Positions 1-10,279 of a stretch of DNA of 64,000 bases are shown in pieces. The stretch's first letter is position 1; every line of letters starts with the position of its first letter. Origin of the DNA: Schistocerca nitens (Eukaryota; Arthropoda; Insecta; Orthoptera; Acrididae); NCBI RefSeq assembly GCF_023898315.1, contig NC_064617.1:718473202-718537201 (forward strand). The letters are read 5' to 3'. Under the pieces are notes generated by a model. It did no database searches, was not told where the DNA came from, and saw nothing but the letters and a program-made list of their open reading frames with translations. The position numbers and the translations under genes are program-made.

Positions 1-101
1 ATTAATTCACCATAGCAGCTGTGATTCTGTTCTTGAGGCTACTTAATTCACGGTATCCATTTGAAATCACGTGGAGTGAAAACTTGCCAGAGAAAATATT
101 G

Positions 102-415
102 GAGCAGTACTCAGTTCATTGCTGAAACACTGCTTGAGTTACTGGGATCCTTACTAAGTTGAAGTAATGAAGAAATATTTATATGCTATGTAAAGGCAAT
201 AACTATTTTAGAAAAGAGTATGTGAAGTAACAGTAGTGCACTAGAGATTTATCTAGAGGAGTAGTATTCGGTTCATTGCTTAAACACTGCTAGAGTTAGT
301 GGAATCCTTACTAAATTGAAGTAATGAAGAAATATTTATATCCAACTTAAAGGCAATATATATTTTAGATAAGGTATGTGAAGTAACAGTGGTGCACTAG
401 GGGTTTATCTCGACA
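102..415. repeat. Two-copy direct tandem repeat, about 157-bp unit
   Basis: Two adjacent copies, about 102-258 and 259-415, share long stretches: GTTCATTGCT, TTGAAGTAATGAAGAAATAT, AAGGCAATA and TATGTGAAGTAACAGT. They differ by scattered substitutions and short indels, so the duplication is not recent. No open frame spans it. The sequence continues to the right into about 340 bases (416-758) in which I see no recognisable element. Confidence 0.8.
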
Positions 416-759
416 ACCCCCACTATCCTTTTGCCCAGAGCAAAATATATCATGCAATTTTTATTTACCAGGGACACATTAACTAAGACGACTTCCTTCC
501 TTGTAACTCTGTTCGTCACGAGGATGTGAACAGCAGTACGTCTTTTTAGCTCGTAAATAGCAACTTGTATTTTTTATTCGGTAATCCACTTCCTTTCATC
601 AAGACCTGTTAAAAATGTATGATCGTGTTTATTCACGAAAAAATGATGTTATTACAAACGTAGCACAAAACTGACTTTGACTCTCCTGTAGTACCACACA
701 ATCTTAGCAAGCGGGCTAACTAAACTCGTCCTCTTGCTGGAGTTGACATAGAAAACAAA

Positions 760-1190
760 TGGTACGCAAGAAAATTGCACCGGTCATTCAGTCTTCAATT
801 GAACAATTTAAATTGGAACCATCATATAGAAAATACGGCAGGCAAGGCGAACCGAAGACTGTATTTTATTGGCAGAACAGCAAGAAGTGTACTCATAAGT
901 TTTTGAATTGTTTATCAATCATGAACTGTTGCTCTCAGCTGGCCAAGATTGTAGATTCAACTAAATACCTTGGTATCATAAATACGAAAAGAAAAACACT
1001 TAGAAGATGCAACAACTCTACTAAAGAGACTGCTTGCACTACACGTGTCCGTAGACAATGTACTAAAGAGACTCCCTATACTACGCTTGTCCATCCTCTG
1101 CATTGTACTGCTGTACAATATGGAATCCTTATCAGATATGATTGACGGAGGATATCGAAAAAGTTCAAAGATATTTATCCGTCTTCTGCA
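760..1190 (+). pseudogene. Degenerate LINE reverse-transcriptase C-terminal fragment, copy 1
   Basis: This is a relic of the region downstream of the RT domain of a non-LTR retrotransposon. It shares blocks with 1580-1800: a stretch around TTTTATTGGCAGAACA, then ACTTAGAAGATGCAACAA, then the stretch read in related LINEs as a 'tyr-x-thr-leu-val-arg-pro' type motif and a 'DP-YQ' type motif. Compared with the second copy it carries about 120 extra bases after GGCAGAAC and an internal duplication of the ACTAAAGAGACT segment. The 128-residue open frame 759-1145 is not the LINE frame throughout and should not be taken as a gene. The interval 1191-1579 shows no clear element. Confidence 0.55.
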
Positions 1191-1579
1191 ATCCCGCTGG
1201 TTAATGTGCTGGTGAAGTGATACATGATGAGGACGGAAGCTCTTTGTGCACAAAAGGTGAATAACGCTGGACTGACTTATTGCGAGGCAATAGCCATTTC
1301 TCCGAAGGTAACATGTGGATTACGAGCCTCAAAGAACCTTTCCTATTTCATCTGCTCCGATCGTTACAAGCTTTCTTTCTACCTCCTGCGGTAGTATTCT
1401 AGTATCCTTCCAAAACAAGCAAAACGAATTACAGAATGACTTATACAAAAAATATAAGTGGTGCGAGAAATAGCAATGACGGAACGATAAAAGTGTGGGA
1501 TCTTCTACATGAATATTAAGAAGAATCCTTTAGATTTCGGTTACACCATAACTAAAACAAATTTAAAGATTGTCGTTTC

Positions 1580-2160
1580 AGCTAAAACTCTAGGTATTAC
1601 AATTAAACAACTTAAACGGGAATCATCACATAGAAAATGTTGAGGGCAAAGAAAGCCAAAGACAGCGTTTTATTGGCAGAACACTTAGAGGATGTAACAA
1701 ATCCACTATACTGCTTATAATACACTTATCCGTCCTCTGCTGCGCGTTTTGCGATTCTTAACAGATAAGACTGTTGGAGGACGTCGAAAAAGCTTCAAAG
1801 AAGGCCAACCGCTCTCGTATTGTCGCGAAATAGAGGGGAGTGTGTCACCGATATTATGCGTGAGCTGGGGTGGCAATCATTAAAACAAAGGCATTTTTCG
1901 TTGCGGCGAGATTTTTCCACAATATTTCGACCACCAACATTTTCCTCCGAATGCGAAAATATTTCGTTGACACCAGCCTATATTAGGAACAATGAGCACC
2001 GTAATAAAACAAGAGATCAAAGCTGTTACGGAAAGATTAAAGTGTTCATTTTTCCAACGCTATTCGAGAGTGGACCACTCGAAAAACAGTATAGTATGAA
2101 AGTGGTTCTGTGAACCCTATGGCAAGCTCTTACCGTAGATGTGAAATGTACAGCAGTGAT
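1580..2160 (+). pseudogene. Degenerate LINE reverse-transcriptase C-terminus with 3' end, copy 2
   Basis: The open frame 1820-2113 (97 residues) contains RNRGECVTDIMRELGWQSLK followed by a basic stretch and SSECENISLTP. That string is characteristic of the C-terminal end of a widespread insect LINE ORF2, past the RT catalytic domain. The same element continues upstream in other frames to about 1580 with stops. Downstream, GCTGTTACGGAAAGATTAAAGTGTTC and a degraded 'LFESG' segment correspond to the end of the ORF. The 3' UTR is cut at about 2160 where a Tc1-like element begins. Clade (Jockey/CR1-like) is uncertain. Confidence 0.7.
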
Positions 2161-2161
2161 G

Positions 2162-3630
2162 TACACTCATGCTCATAAATTAAAGCTGATACTGATATAT
2201 GGTGAAACAACGCTCTGGTGGGGGGTTTGCGGGTTTAAATCACCTCGGGGTATGACCATGCGGTGCATTTGACCTTCGGTCGTCGCACGGTGGAGCTGGC
2301 AGCCACATACGCAGAGGTGTGTTGGTGCATGTCAGAGTACAATGCAGCGAGTAAGTGTGCAGACGTTTTCAGACGTGCTAATGGTGACTGTGTGTTGAAA
2401 ATAGCTCAAAGAACACATACTGATGACGTTATGAGGGGTAGAATACTAGGGCGACTGGAGGCTGGTCAAACACAGCAGGTCGTAGCACGGACCCTCCGTG
2501 TGCCACAAAGTGTGATCTCAAGATTATGGCAATGATTCCAGTAGACAGGAAACATGTCCAGGCGCTACAGTACGGGACGTCCACAGTGTAGAACACCACA
2601 AGAAGACCGATATCTCACCATCAGTGCCTGCAGACGGCCACAGAGTACTGCAGGTAGCCTTGCTCGGAACCTTACCACAGCCACTGGAACAGTTGTCTCC
2701 AGACACACAGTCTACAGACGACTGAATAGATATGGTTTATTCGCCCAGAGACCTGCAAGGTGCATTCCATTGACCCCTGGTCACAGGAGAGCCCGTAAAG
2801 CCTGGTGTCAAGAACACAGTACATGGTCATTGGAACAGTGGTCCCATCTTATGTTCACGGATGAGTCCAGGTACAGTCTGAACAGTGATTCTCGCCGGGT
2901 TTTCATCTGGCGTGAACCAGGAACCAGATATCAACCCCTTAATGTCCTTGAAAGGGACCTGTATGGAGGTCGTGGTTTGATGGTGTGGGGTGGGATTGTG
3001 ATTGGTGCACGTACACCCCTGCATGTCTTTGACAAAGGAAATGTAACATGTCAGTTGTATAAGTACATCATTTTGCACCAGTATGTCCGCCTTTTCAGGG
3101 GTGCAGTGGGTTCCACCTTCCTCCTTATGGATGATAACGCACGGCCCCACCGAGCTGTCATCGTGGAGGAGTACCTTGAAACAGGCGAATGGTGTGGCCT
3201 GCCGGTTCTCCAGACCTAAACCCCATCTAGCACGTCTGGGATGCTCTCGGTCGACGTATCGCTGCACATCTTCAAACCTCTACGACACTTCAGGAACTCT
3301 GACAGGCACTGGTGCAAGAATGGGAGGCTATACCCCAGCATCTGCTCGACCGCCTGATCCAGAGTATGCCAACCCGTTGTGCGGCCTGTGTACGTGTGCA
3401 TGGTGATCATATCCCATACTGATGTCGGGGTACATGCACAGGAAACAATGGAGTTTTGTAGCACATGTGTTTCGGTACGGTTTTCTCAACTTATCGCCAA
3501 TACTGTGAACTTACAGATCTGTGTCGTGTGTGTTCCCTATGTGCCTATGCTATTAGCGCCAGTTTTGTGTAGTGCCACGTTGCGTGGCACCACATTCTGC
3601 AATTATCCTCAATTTATGAGCATGAGTATA
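2162..3630 (+). mobile_element. Tc1-like DNA transposon with both terminal inverted repeats
   Basis: The left end reads TA CA CTCATGCTCATAAATT at 2162-2182. The right end, AATTTATGAGCATGAG TA at about 3611-3629, is its reverse complement apart from a CA at the extreme left end. TA dinucleotides flank both ends, as expected for Tc1/mariner target-site duplication. The length of about 1.47 kb and a single broken transposase between the repeats fit Tc1. It sits directly against the LINE remnant ending at 2160. Confidence 0.85.
2344..3422 (+). pseudogene. Tc1-like transposase, inactivated
   Basis: DDE transposase remnant. The N-terminal helix-turn-helix region reads RGRILGRLEAGQTQQVVA and ISRLWQ, followed at 2533 by TGA and shortly after by TAG. 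The main frame resumes at 2554 (221 residues) with a second DNA-binding part (SLARNL, VSRHTVYRRL), the first catalytic Asp in FTDESRY, MVWGGI, and the second Asp in MDDNARPH (Asp codon 3133-3135). After about 3180 the frame shifts, with some bases apparently lost, and continues as the family's SPDLNPI-x-HVWD block. The codon for the third catalytic acid, 3228-3230, is TAG. The frame ends at the TGA at 3420-3422. At least three independent lesions make it non-functional. Confidence 0.88.
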
Positions 3631-4247
3631 GATGTAGACGTTGGTGCAGATATAGGGAGAAGCTAAGAAACGATATAAACTGGTCCTAATACGTAAAATC
3701 ATTAAACACCTTGGGAGGGCGCTAGGCAAGTACAGTGCATCTGTAAAGCAAACGGCGTACAAGACGTTACTGTAACCAATTTTACAGTACTGTCGACCAT
3801 TTGGGACGTTGTCTTTGTGCCCTTATTGCGAAAATTTAGAGAATCGGTATTCAATGAACACCGCGTGACATTTCTGCTACCACAATCGATATCTTGCGAA
3901 GGCACAATGAGAATAAGATATGGGAGATTAGGATGCGTTCAAAGTCATGACGACATTTTTTTTTCGCAGAACACATTGGAATAGCACACAAAATCACAAA
4001 TAGAACTGTGAAGTACTCCTCGCCACGCACTGTACAGTTTTTTTGCTTAGAATTAATGTGGATGTATTTTTGAACTTGATTAGTGTAACTTGCAATAAAT
4101 TGTTGGATTCCTGTTAACATAGTACAACGTGCAGCTAACATTTCCTCGCTTATTTACACATAGGCCTTTGAACCGTTTTTCTAATCCCTCTCAACAGTCC
4201 AAAATCTTAATTCCTTCATGACACTACAGTTGTATTATTATTTACAA
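3631..4247. other. Unassigned sequence, possible LINE traces
   Basis: No supported gene. Around 3715-3805 one frame reads like a worn LINE segment (KQTAYKTLL, stop, PILQYCRPFGT), recalling the tract after RT in non-LTR elements, but it is too short and broken to assign. The open frame on the minus strand at 3851-4141 has no motif I recognise. Confidence 0.3.
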
Positions 4248-6030
4248 CTAGCTGAGTACCTGGCATTGCCTGGACATGTATTTATTTCAATTTTCTGTTA
4301 GTCCATCTCCTCTTTCCACCTCTCTCTGTCCATCTCCTCATTCACCCCCTCTCTGCCCATCTCCCCCAAACCTCTCCCTGACCACCTGCCCCAAGCTTCC
4401 ACCCACTCTCTGTCCATTTCCTCCTGCCTGTCTCTCTCTCTCTCTCTCTCCTCCTCCCCCCTCATTCTATGCATCTGTTCCTCCCTCCTCTGTCCACCTT
4501 CTCCTTCTCCCTCTGTCCACTTCCCCCTCCTCCTCTAATTACCTTCCCTCTCCCCCCTCTCTCTCTGTCCATCTCCACCTTCCCACTCTGCCAGTTCCTC
4601 TCCTTTTGTTTCCTTTCTCTGCCATCCTGTCCTCTCTCTGTCCATTCCTCATCTTTCCTTTATTTGTCCATTTGCTCCTCCCCCTCTCTCTGTTTATCTC
4701 CTCCTCCCTCCTCTCTCTGCCTATCTCTTCTTCCTCCCATCTGTCCATCTTCTCCTCTTCCCATTTTCTGTCTGTCTCCTCCTTTACCCTCTGTCTGTCC
4801 ATTTCCCCCCTCTCTGTCCATCTTCTCTTCCCCCTTATCCATGCCGATTTCCTCCTTACCCAACGCTGTCAGTCAGTCTCCTCCTCCCTCCTCGTCTCTC
4901 CATATCATCACGCTCGCCATTCCAGTAGGAGGCTGGTGGTTCTTATCCCCATAGTATTTCTTTCCACACAGTAACTAATGTGCGTGCCTGATTTGGCTGA
5001 AATCGTTCTAGGGTTTTAAGATTTTAAGATGAGCTTTCTATCCATGGGTTTGCCCATGTTAAGGGACATGTCAAATATATTTCACATATATTTAACATAT
5101 TTCATATGTATTTGTACACATATCTCTTCTGTGCCTCTAGCGAATTTCCCCTGCAGTTCCACTTTCACACAGCTCAATGTATATGACGTCATATCTCCTG
5201 AACTTTGTAGTGTACACGGATATAATTTTGCAGGAACATCCAGCGGTACATGTGCCTACTGCCTCCGAAATGTATTGTGAATAGTAATAGTAGTAAAGAA
5301 GTAATAAATTGAAACGTCATGCAGTTTTACACGCATTTCAGTATTCGGCGTCATAGCTCTTGAACTGTGTCATACTTAGATACTGTATATTTTTATAGGT
5401 ACATTCAGTGGCATACATATGTGGATACTGCCTGCGAAATGTGTTGCGGATACAGTAGTAGCAATGAGGTAATGAATTTAGACATGTTGTAATATGTCAT
5501 AGTTTTTCGCACAGTGTTTATGACTAAATATCCTGAACTATATATAGCACAAAGATACAGTTTTGCTGCAGCTCTAAGAGGTATACATGAATACAGTCTG
5601 CAAAATATGTCAGGAATAAAAATTAATAGTAGATAAGAAATTAATTAACATGTCATGCTTCACGCGGCAGTTTGATTACGTGAATAGCGAAAACGTAGTA
5701 AGCTATGAACTTTCCTCCTTTCATCATTTTGTAGGAGTTGTTAGGGAGAAAAAGTTTCGTACAGGTTTGATACTATGTTTTAAGACTGTTGTTAGTCACT
5801 AAATGCTCTCATTCTCAGATACTGGATGACTTAAATGTGGGTATTGTCGCGTCGTGGGCTACAAAACTTTTCCGCTCCCACCCCACCCCTTTGATAGGTA
5901 GGTAATTCTTACACCCACAGCGATTTTTTGCAGACAGTGAGTGATATGTGTACGAAGTGTGGTTGAAATTGGTCCATTGGTTTGGGAGGAGATGTGGAAC
6001 GTACATGCTACATGTATCCATTTTTCAGTT
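4248..6030 (+). repeat. Long copy of a modular noncoding repeat
   Basis: It begins AACTAGCTGAGTACCTGGCATT, resembling the start of the second copy at 58125. Next comes a pyrimidine-rich array, then at least three spaced modules starting near 5185, 5348 and 5522. Each contains a 'GACGTCATATCTCCTGAACT'-type sentence, 'GCAGGAACATCCAG' and 'CTGCCTCCGAAATGT'. It ends near 5950-6030 with TTGAAATTGGTCCATTGGTTTGG and ATGTGGAACGTACATGC, the counterpart of the end of the second copy. No protein-coding capacity is visible. The element class is unknown to me; a non-autonomous element or a LINE 3' region are both possible. Confidence 0.55.
4291..4905 (+). repeat. Pyrimidine-rich imperfect minisatellite
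   Basis: About 600 bases are almost entirely C and T, built from variants of CTCTCTGTCCATCTCCTCC with irregular spacing. Long open frames in several phases (for example 4276-4974) are by-products of the low complexity and encode only Ser/Pro/Leu repeats. The opposite strand is a purine tract of the kind that can form triplex DNA; that is inference. Confidence 0.85.
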
Positions 6031-6082
6031 TCAAGCAGGTCCAGATCCATGCATGTTTCGGGTCTTATCTTTGTGCAGCGAG

Positions 6083-6100
6083 TTGGGGGGGGGGGGGGGA
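6083..6100. repeat. Poly-G run
   Basis: A run of about 18 G inside otherwise non-repetitive sequence (6031-6213) in which I see no gene. Other G/C homopolymers occur at about 11196-11218, 17221-17231, 17371-17385, 54446-54463 and 57564-57581. Confidence 0.8.
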
Positions 6101-6213
6101 TGGGACCTGGGGGTGCGAAGCCGAGGGGAGAAGATTGAGACGTGTGTCACAGTTCGTTACAATCCCACTTGCCATAATCCGAAAACTTAACTTGCCATTA
6201 GCCCTATTCCAAT

Positions 6214-6475
6214 TTTCTGAAAGTGTTTGTCTGGGTACAGCCATATACTGTATATGGAAGTGAACATGGACGATAAACAGTTTAGACAAGAAGAGGAATG
6301 ATGCTTTTGAAATGTGGTACTGCAGAAGAATGCTGAAGATTAAATGGGTAGTTAAGTGTAACTAATGAGGTGGTACTGAACAGAATTGGGGAGACAAGAA
6401 ATTTATGGCACAACTTGAGTAAACGAAGTGATAAATTGATAGGATACGTTCTGAAACATCAAGATATCAGGTAAG
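6214..6475 (+). pseudogene. RTE-like LINE 3' fragment
   Basis: Reads CTGAAAGTGTTTGTCTGGG, then a segment encoding 'YGSE-TWTINSLDKKR'-like residues, 'FEMWYCRRMLK' and 'LNRIGET'. This matches the C-terminal part of the RTE-like ORF that is open at 18042-18986 and 50037-50749. It is truncated at both ends, carries an extra base after AAATGGGTAGTTAAG, and stops before the GRPRDQ segment. Confidence 0.85.
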
Positions 6476-6599
6476 TGATGATTTGTCTGAAAGTAGTAAG
6501 TGAAGCCCGTATGGCATTAATAAACACCACAAATTTCAGTTGTGTAACACTTGATACACCAACGAATCAGTCAGGTGTTGTTCGTGTGACAACAGCAAA

Positions 6600-6935
6600 C
6601 ACTGGAAGTCGTGACTGATGGAGGAGTGCAAACAGCGTGTACGTGTGGTTCAACGGGCCTTGTGGGGAAAGAGCACTAGCACGGGCGGCGTGCCGTGTGT
6701 TGGCAGACGGCAGGCAGGATTGTAAAAGCGAAGCCCCAAAAGGCCAGCCGGCTGGCTGCCTGGCGCTGAGTGGTGAGTCATTACCGAGGCATGGCGTGGC
6801 ATTCGCAGAAGTCGGAGAAGGGGCGCGCCCAGCTGACGGCTGGCTCTTCTGCCGCACGACCCAACCACACCGCGGGCCGCTCTACCTGCCCGTTCTCTCC
6901 GGCTGTCACGGCCGCTTTTGCGTGCGTCATATCTA
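6600..6935. other. GC-rich island, unassigned
   Basis: This block is clearly richer in G, C and CpG than its surroundings, with clusters such as GGGCGGCGTGCCG and GGGGCGCGCCC. Overlapping open frames of about 100 residues on both strands result from the base composition. None has a recognisable domain. It may be a CpG-rich transposon part or an isolated unmethylated patch. I see nothing that decides between these. Confidence 0.4.
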
Positions 6936-7118
6936 TACTTTCTTAAACCTGATGTAAACAAGCACAAACGCCATAATTCGTCAGCAGCTGTAGCACACGT
7001 ACGCTGGTGTTACGCTCATGGAAGTAGGCCCTACTTATTTATTAGATAGCTTACTATTATATTACGGTACACGAAACTTTAAGATATTTTAATATACTGA
7101 CAGCCATCAACTGTTTTC

Positions 7119-7140
7119 TTAACCCTTAAATGTGCTAGAG
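7119..7140 (+). repeat. Possible piggyBac-type terminus
   Basis: TTAACCCTTAAATGTGCTAG combines the TTAA target of piggyBac elements with the CCC-T start often found at their tips, about 450 bases upstream of the piggyBac-like coding remnant. I found no matching inverted end downstream (8.8-9.2 kb), so this remains tentative. Confidence 0.35.
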
Positions 7141-7312
7141 AGGCCTGTAAAACCCCACGACACTTTTGTCTTGTAATATTTCTGGAGTTAAGCTCCAGAT
7201 CTCGTTAAGATCTTTCGTAATCTTGGTATACATTGCCTATTAACCGTTGCAGAAAGCGGTGGGCATTGTTGATGCTCAATATCGCAACTTTTAGTCGTTT
7301 CGACACCACCGG

Positions 7313-7440
7313 GCCTCGTGATGACTGGGTGTTGTGTGATGTCCTTAGGTTAGTTAGGTTTAAGTAGTTCTGAGTTCTAGGGAACTGATGACCATACATG
7401 TTAAGTGCCATGGTGCTCAGAGTCATTTGAACCACCATTT
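7313..7440 (+). mobile_element. 5'-truncated SINE with 11-bp target-site duplication
   Basis: The insert begins GCCTCGTGATGACTGGGTG, the body sequence that follows the tRNA-Gly-like head in the SINE at 11998-12197, and ends with GTGCTCAGAGTCATTTGAACC. The flanks are GACACCACCGG at 7302-7312 and 7441-7451. Truncation at the 5' side with flanking duplications is the signature of target-primed reverse transcription. Confidence 0.9.
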
Positions 7441-7599
7441 GACACCACCGGCATGTGTGCGCAAATTTTTTTATGTTGCTAGGTAAGTTACTCTTTCGAA
7501 AAGTTAACTTTAGTTCCCAAATCGGCTTATATAAAACTCTTGAGTCGTTATTAATCACGCTGTATAGTCAAACTGTAGGTCATGTTTACTCTTCATCAC

Positions 7600-8830
7600 A
7601 ATGACTTCGCGGAAACCAACTATCAGGCCCCTAACAGAAGCTGAAGTATAGGCAATTGGCAATGACCCACACTTTTTAGATTCAGACGATGGAACTGGCG
7701 CTGGAGAAAATCAATTTATCGCCAGTGAGCGTGATTCAGAGTACGAGGCGTCCTCAGGTGGATTTATTGAAGGCAATGAAGATGAAAACCACAATGCAAC
7801 AAGCTATTACAGTGGTAAAAATCCTATTTGGAGATGGTCTAAAACGTGTAAACGACGAACGACGTACGCGAACCCATGCTAAATGTTATTTTGTTGCATA
7901 CAAATGGCAAAAACAGCAAGTAGAGAGAAGTTCGAAGGACCACGACCACCATACACGAAAGACTTAGATTTGGCTGAACTAAAAGGTTTTGTTGGGTTGT
8001 TATGATCCTTCGGATTTATGAAACCAGGACGTGAAGATGTTGCATTTTCTGCATCGGAGGGAACTGGCAGGCGCATGTGCCGCGCAACCATGGGTGTGAC
8101 AGGATTTTTGTTCATTGTATCTTGTCTCCGATTTGATGATCGCTCCACCAGAGCAAAAAGAAAATTGTACGATAAACTGGCAGCTGTGACTGCAATATGG
8201 TATCTGCTTGTTATTAACTGTAAGTCTTACTATGCAGCAGGTGAAAACGTTACTATTGACGAAATTTTGGTCCCATTTCATTAAGAATGTTGTTTTAAAA
8301 TGTACGTGCCTAAAATGCCTGCTAACTATGGCATAAAAATAGTGTGCATATGTGATTCTCGTATAATGCTTTTGTATACACATGTAAGGAACAACGAAAT
8401 GATGCACTGTCTGTTCCCACCAAGGATGTACTGAAACTTATTACTCTCACCCAAGGCTCAAATCCGTGGTTGATAACTGATCTGTCTGTGGAATTATGTG
8501 AAAAACTGACAGAAAATGATCTGACCGTCTCTGGAGAATTCCGAGGAAACAAACCGTAGAGAAGCACTTCATGCAACTTGGAAAATCTCTAATTCGTCCA
8601 CATACGCAACGCAGGGATTTGAAGCACGTCCCTCGACATCTGTAAGCTACCGTACGCAACCTATTAGGGACACATACCCTTCAACACGACATCAGCGAAG
8701 AACCACCAAGAAAATCCAGATGTGAAGCATACCCAAGGCAGAAAAAAATAAATAAATATAGGTGTGAAAAGTGCGGCATGTTCATTTGTGGGCAACACAC
8801 CCATCGTGTATGCGAAAACTCTCTCTCACC
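7600..8830 (+). pseudogene. piggyBac-like transposase relic
   Basis: Remnant of a piggyBac-type transposase in several frames. The start near 7601 encodes an acidic N-terminus (EAEV, stop, then DPHFLDSDDG and ERDSEYEASSGG). Next, 8018-8284 encodes GFLFIVSCLRFDDRSTR, YDKLAAV, and YYAAGENVTIDEILVPF, which match the conserved core of the family. After a break at about 8284, MPANYGIKI and VCICDSR-like residues appear. The rest of the catalytic core is partly deleted. Near 8740-8815 a Cys/His cluster (KCGMFICGQHTH-x-VC) corresponds to the C-terminal zinc-binding domain. At least three frame breaks are present. A SINE (7313-7440) lies upstream. Confidence 0.85.
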
Positions 8831-9224
8831 TGCTATAATATTATATTCTTTCATAATATCATGGTTTCTAAAGAACGTTTGTAGTATTTGTCCACAGTCA
8901 GAAATAAAAACCGAAAATTGAAGTGAAAATGGCGTTATTTTTATTTGTAGTTTGTTTACCCATTTAGAATGAGAAAATTGTTAATAATCTTTACTCACCA
9001 GGGTTTATAATGTATTTGCTCATTATATTATGGTTTACAAACAACTTTGGTTGTATTATACTTTTTTTATAATTTCGTTTTATTTAGAGTATATAAGACG
9101 CCATCAGAAATTAGCTCAACCTGAAAACACCAACACAATTATGAGTCAATTGGAGCTTTTATTGCAAAAATCGCGCACAGTTGCAGTCTGTACTGTTGTG
9201 CTCCGATGTCGCGCTGTTGATACG
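8831..9224. other. AT-rich sequence, nothing identified
   Basis: Non-coding, A+T-rich. A short imperfect duplication of the TTATATTATGGTTTACAAA kind occurs (8840-8870 and 9020-9045), but I see no element ends. Confidence 0.4.
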
Positions 9225-10110
9225 TACTGTGAAAATGGCTGACGCTGCTTCCTGCTCGGTAGTGAAACGCTCGCTTCGAACACCGTCAAATAGTGGTGAG
9301 AAAAAGGTAGTTCTTGATGTTTTTCACATAGTTTACAGAAAAAACCGGCTTTGAAGGACGTGTATTTATTACACTTAAAGCCTTTTTGAAAACGTGATGC
9401 ACAGCTGAATCGGTAGCGCTGTAGGCCAGTGATAATGGTATAGTACATCGGTCGATGATTCAATGTGAAACAGCTACATCTTTTAATTAACAGATATCTG
9501 ATTGTGAAAATTGCGCGACTTCTTGTTTATAATTACACTCCTATTGTACGCAAAATTCCAGTGTTCATTGCAAAAGATCTTTAATAAAGGCTGTTTTTAA
9601 ATCATAACACTTTAAAACTTTAAGACAGAAATGCAGAATCAAATACTCTTTACTTGGACTATGTCCATAGACGTGGGCGCACACGATCCAGATTGACAAG
9701 CGTCGTAGAAACATGGAAAACAATAATTTTCGCAGGTTCGAGCATACCATACAAATGCTGCAATTTTACAACTGCCAACGTACCGCTCCAGTATGAATCC
9801 AACAGAACTGATATGGAGCCGTGTTAAGGACTTTGTCGCAAGAAATAACTAGACATTTAAGCTTCCAGACGTACTTGAACTAATACACGAAGTTTTGTCA
9901 CACATCATTGCCGAACGCTATAGGGAAGCCGAACAAGCACGTCATAAAAGGAGAAAATGTGGCGCATTGCTGGCTTTGTCGCTTCTGTTGTCGATTGGTT
10001 TGTTGCCTTCGTAGCAGACGACAGTTCCGGCAATGAAATGTATTTTTCGGATTCGGATGTTCTTAAATATGGAGATTACCAGACGACTGACTGTAAGTTA
10101 ACACCTTCAG
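9225..10110 (+). pseudogene. DDE-superfamily transposase relic (IS630/Tc1-like)
   Basis: The secure part is 9765-9965, encoding SMNPTELIWSRVKDFVA, a stop, then TFKLPDVLELIHEVLSHI and a Lys/Arg-rich end. The NPTELIW string corresponds to the region of the third catalytic acidic residue in IS630-Tc1-like transposases. Near 9230-9350 a weaker N-terminal part (VKRSLRTPSNSGEKKVVLD) fits the same type of protein, and 10015-10060 encodes an acidic tail with DSSGNEMYFSDSD. Much of the middle is missing or scrambled, and stops are frequent. Confidence 0.6.
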
Positions 10111-10279
10111 TGGCTTCAGTATTTAGCTACATCGTGAAATACCTGCAATACTCTTTTTAAGTTACACTTATCTTGCATAGAAAAATTATCCTGTGTTTAA
10201 GTTAGGAATTTTCATCACTCTTGTTTTTAATTACAGTACTACGTTAGCTAAGAACGAGAGCCTGTTATACGAAGAATAT

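Noticed and set aside
4276..4974. Long plus-strand open frame of 232 residues, Ser/Pro/Leu-rich, with overlapping frames
   Set aside because: It lies in the CT-rich array; any phase of such sequence is open and encodes only low-complexity residues.
6600..6935. Host exon in the GC-rich block
   Set aside because: Open frames on both strands overlap, with no splice-site or domain support; base composition explains them.
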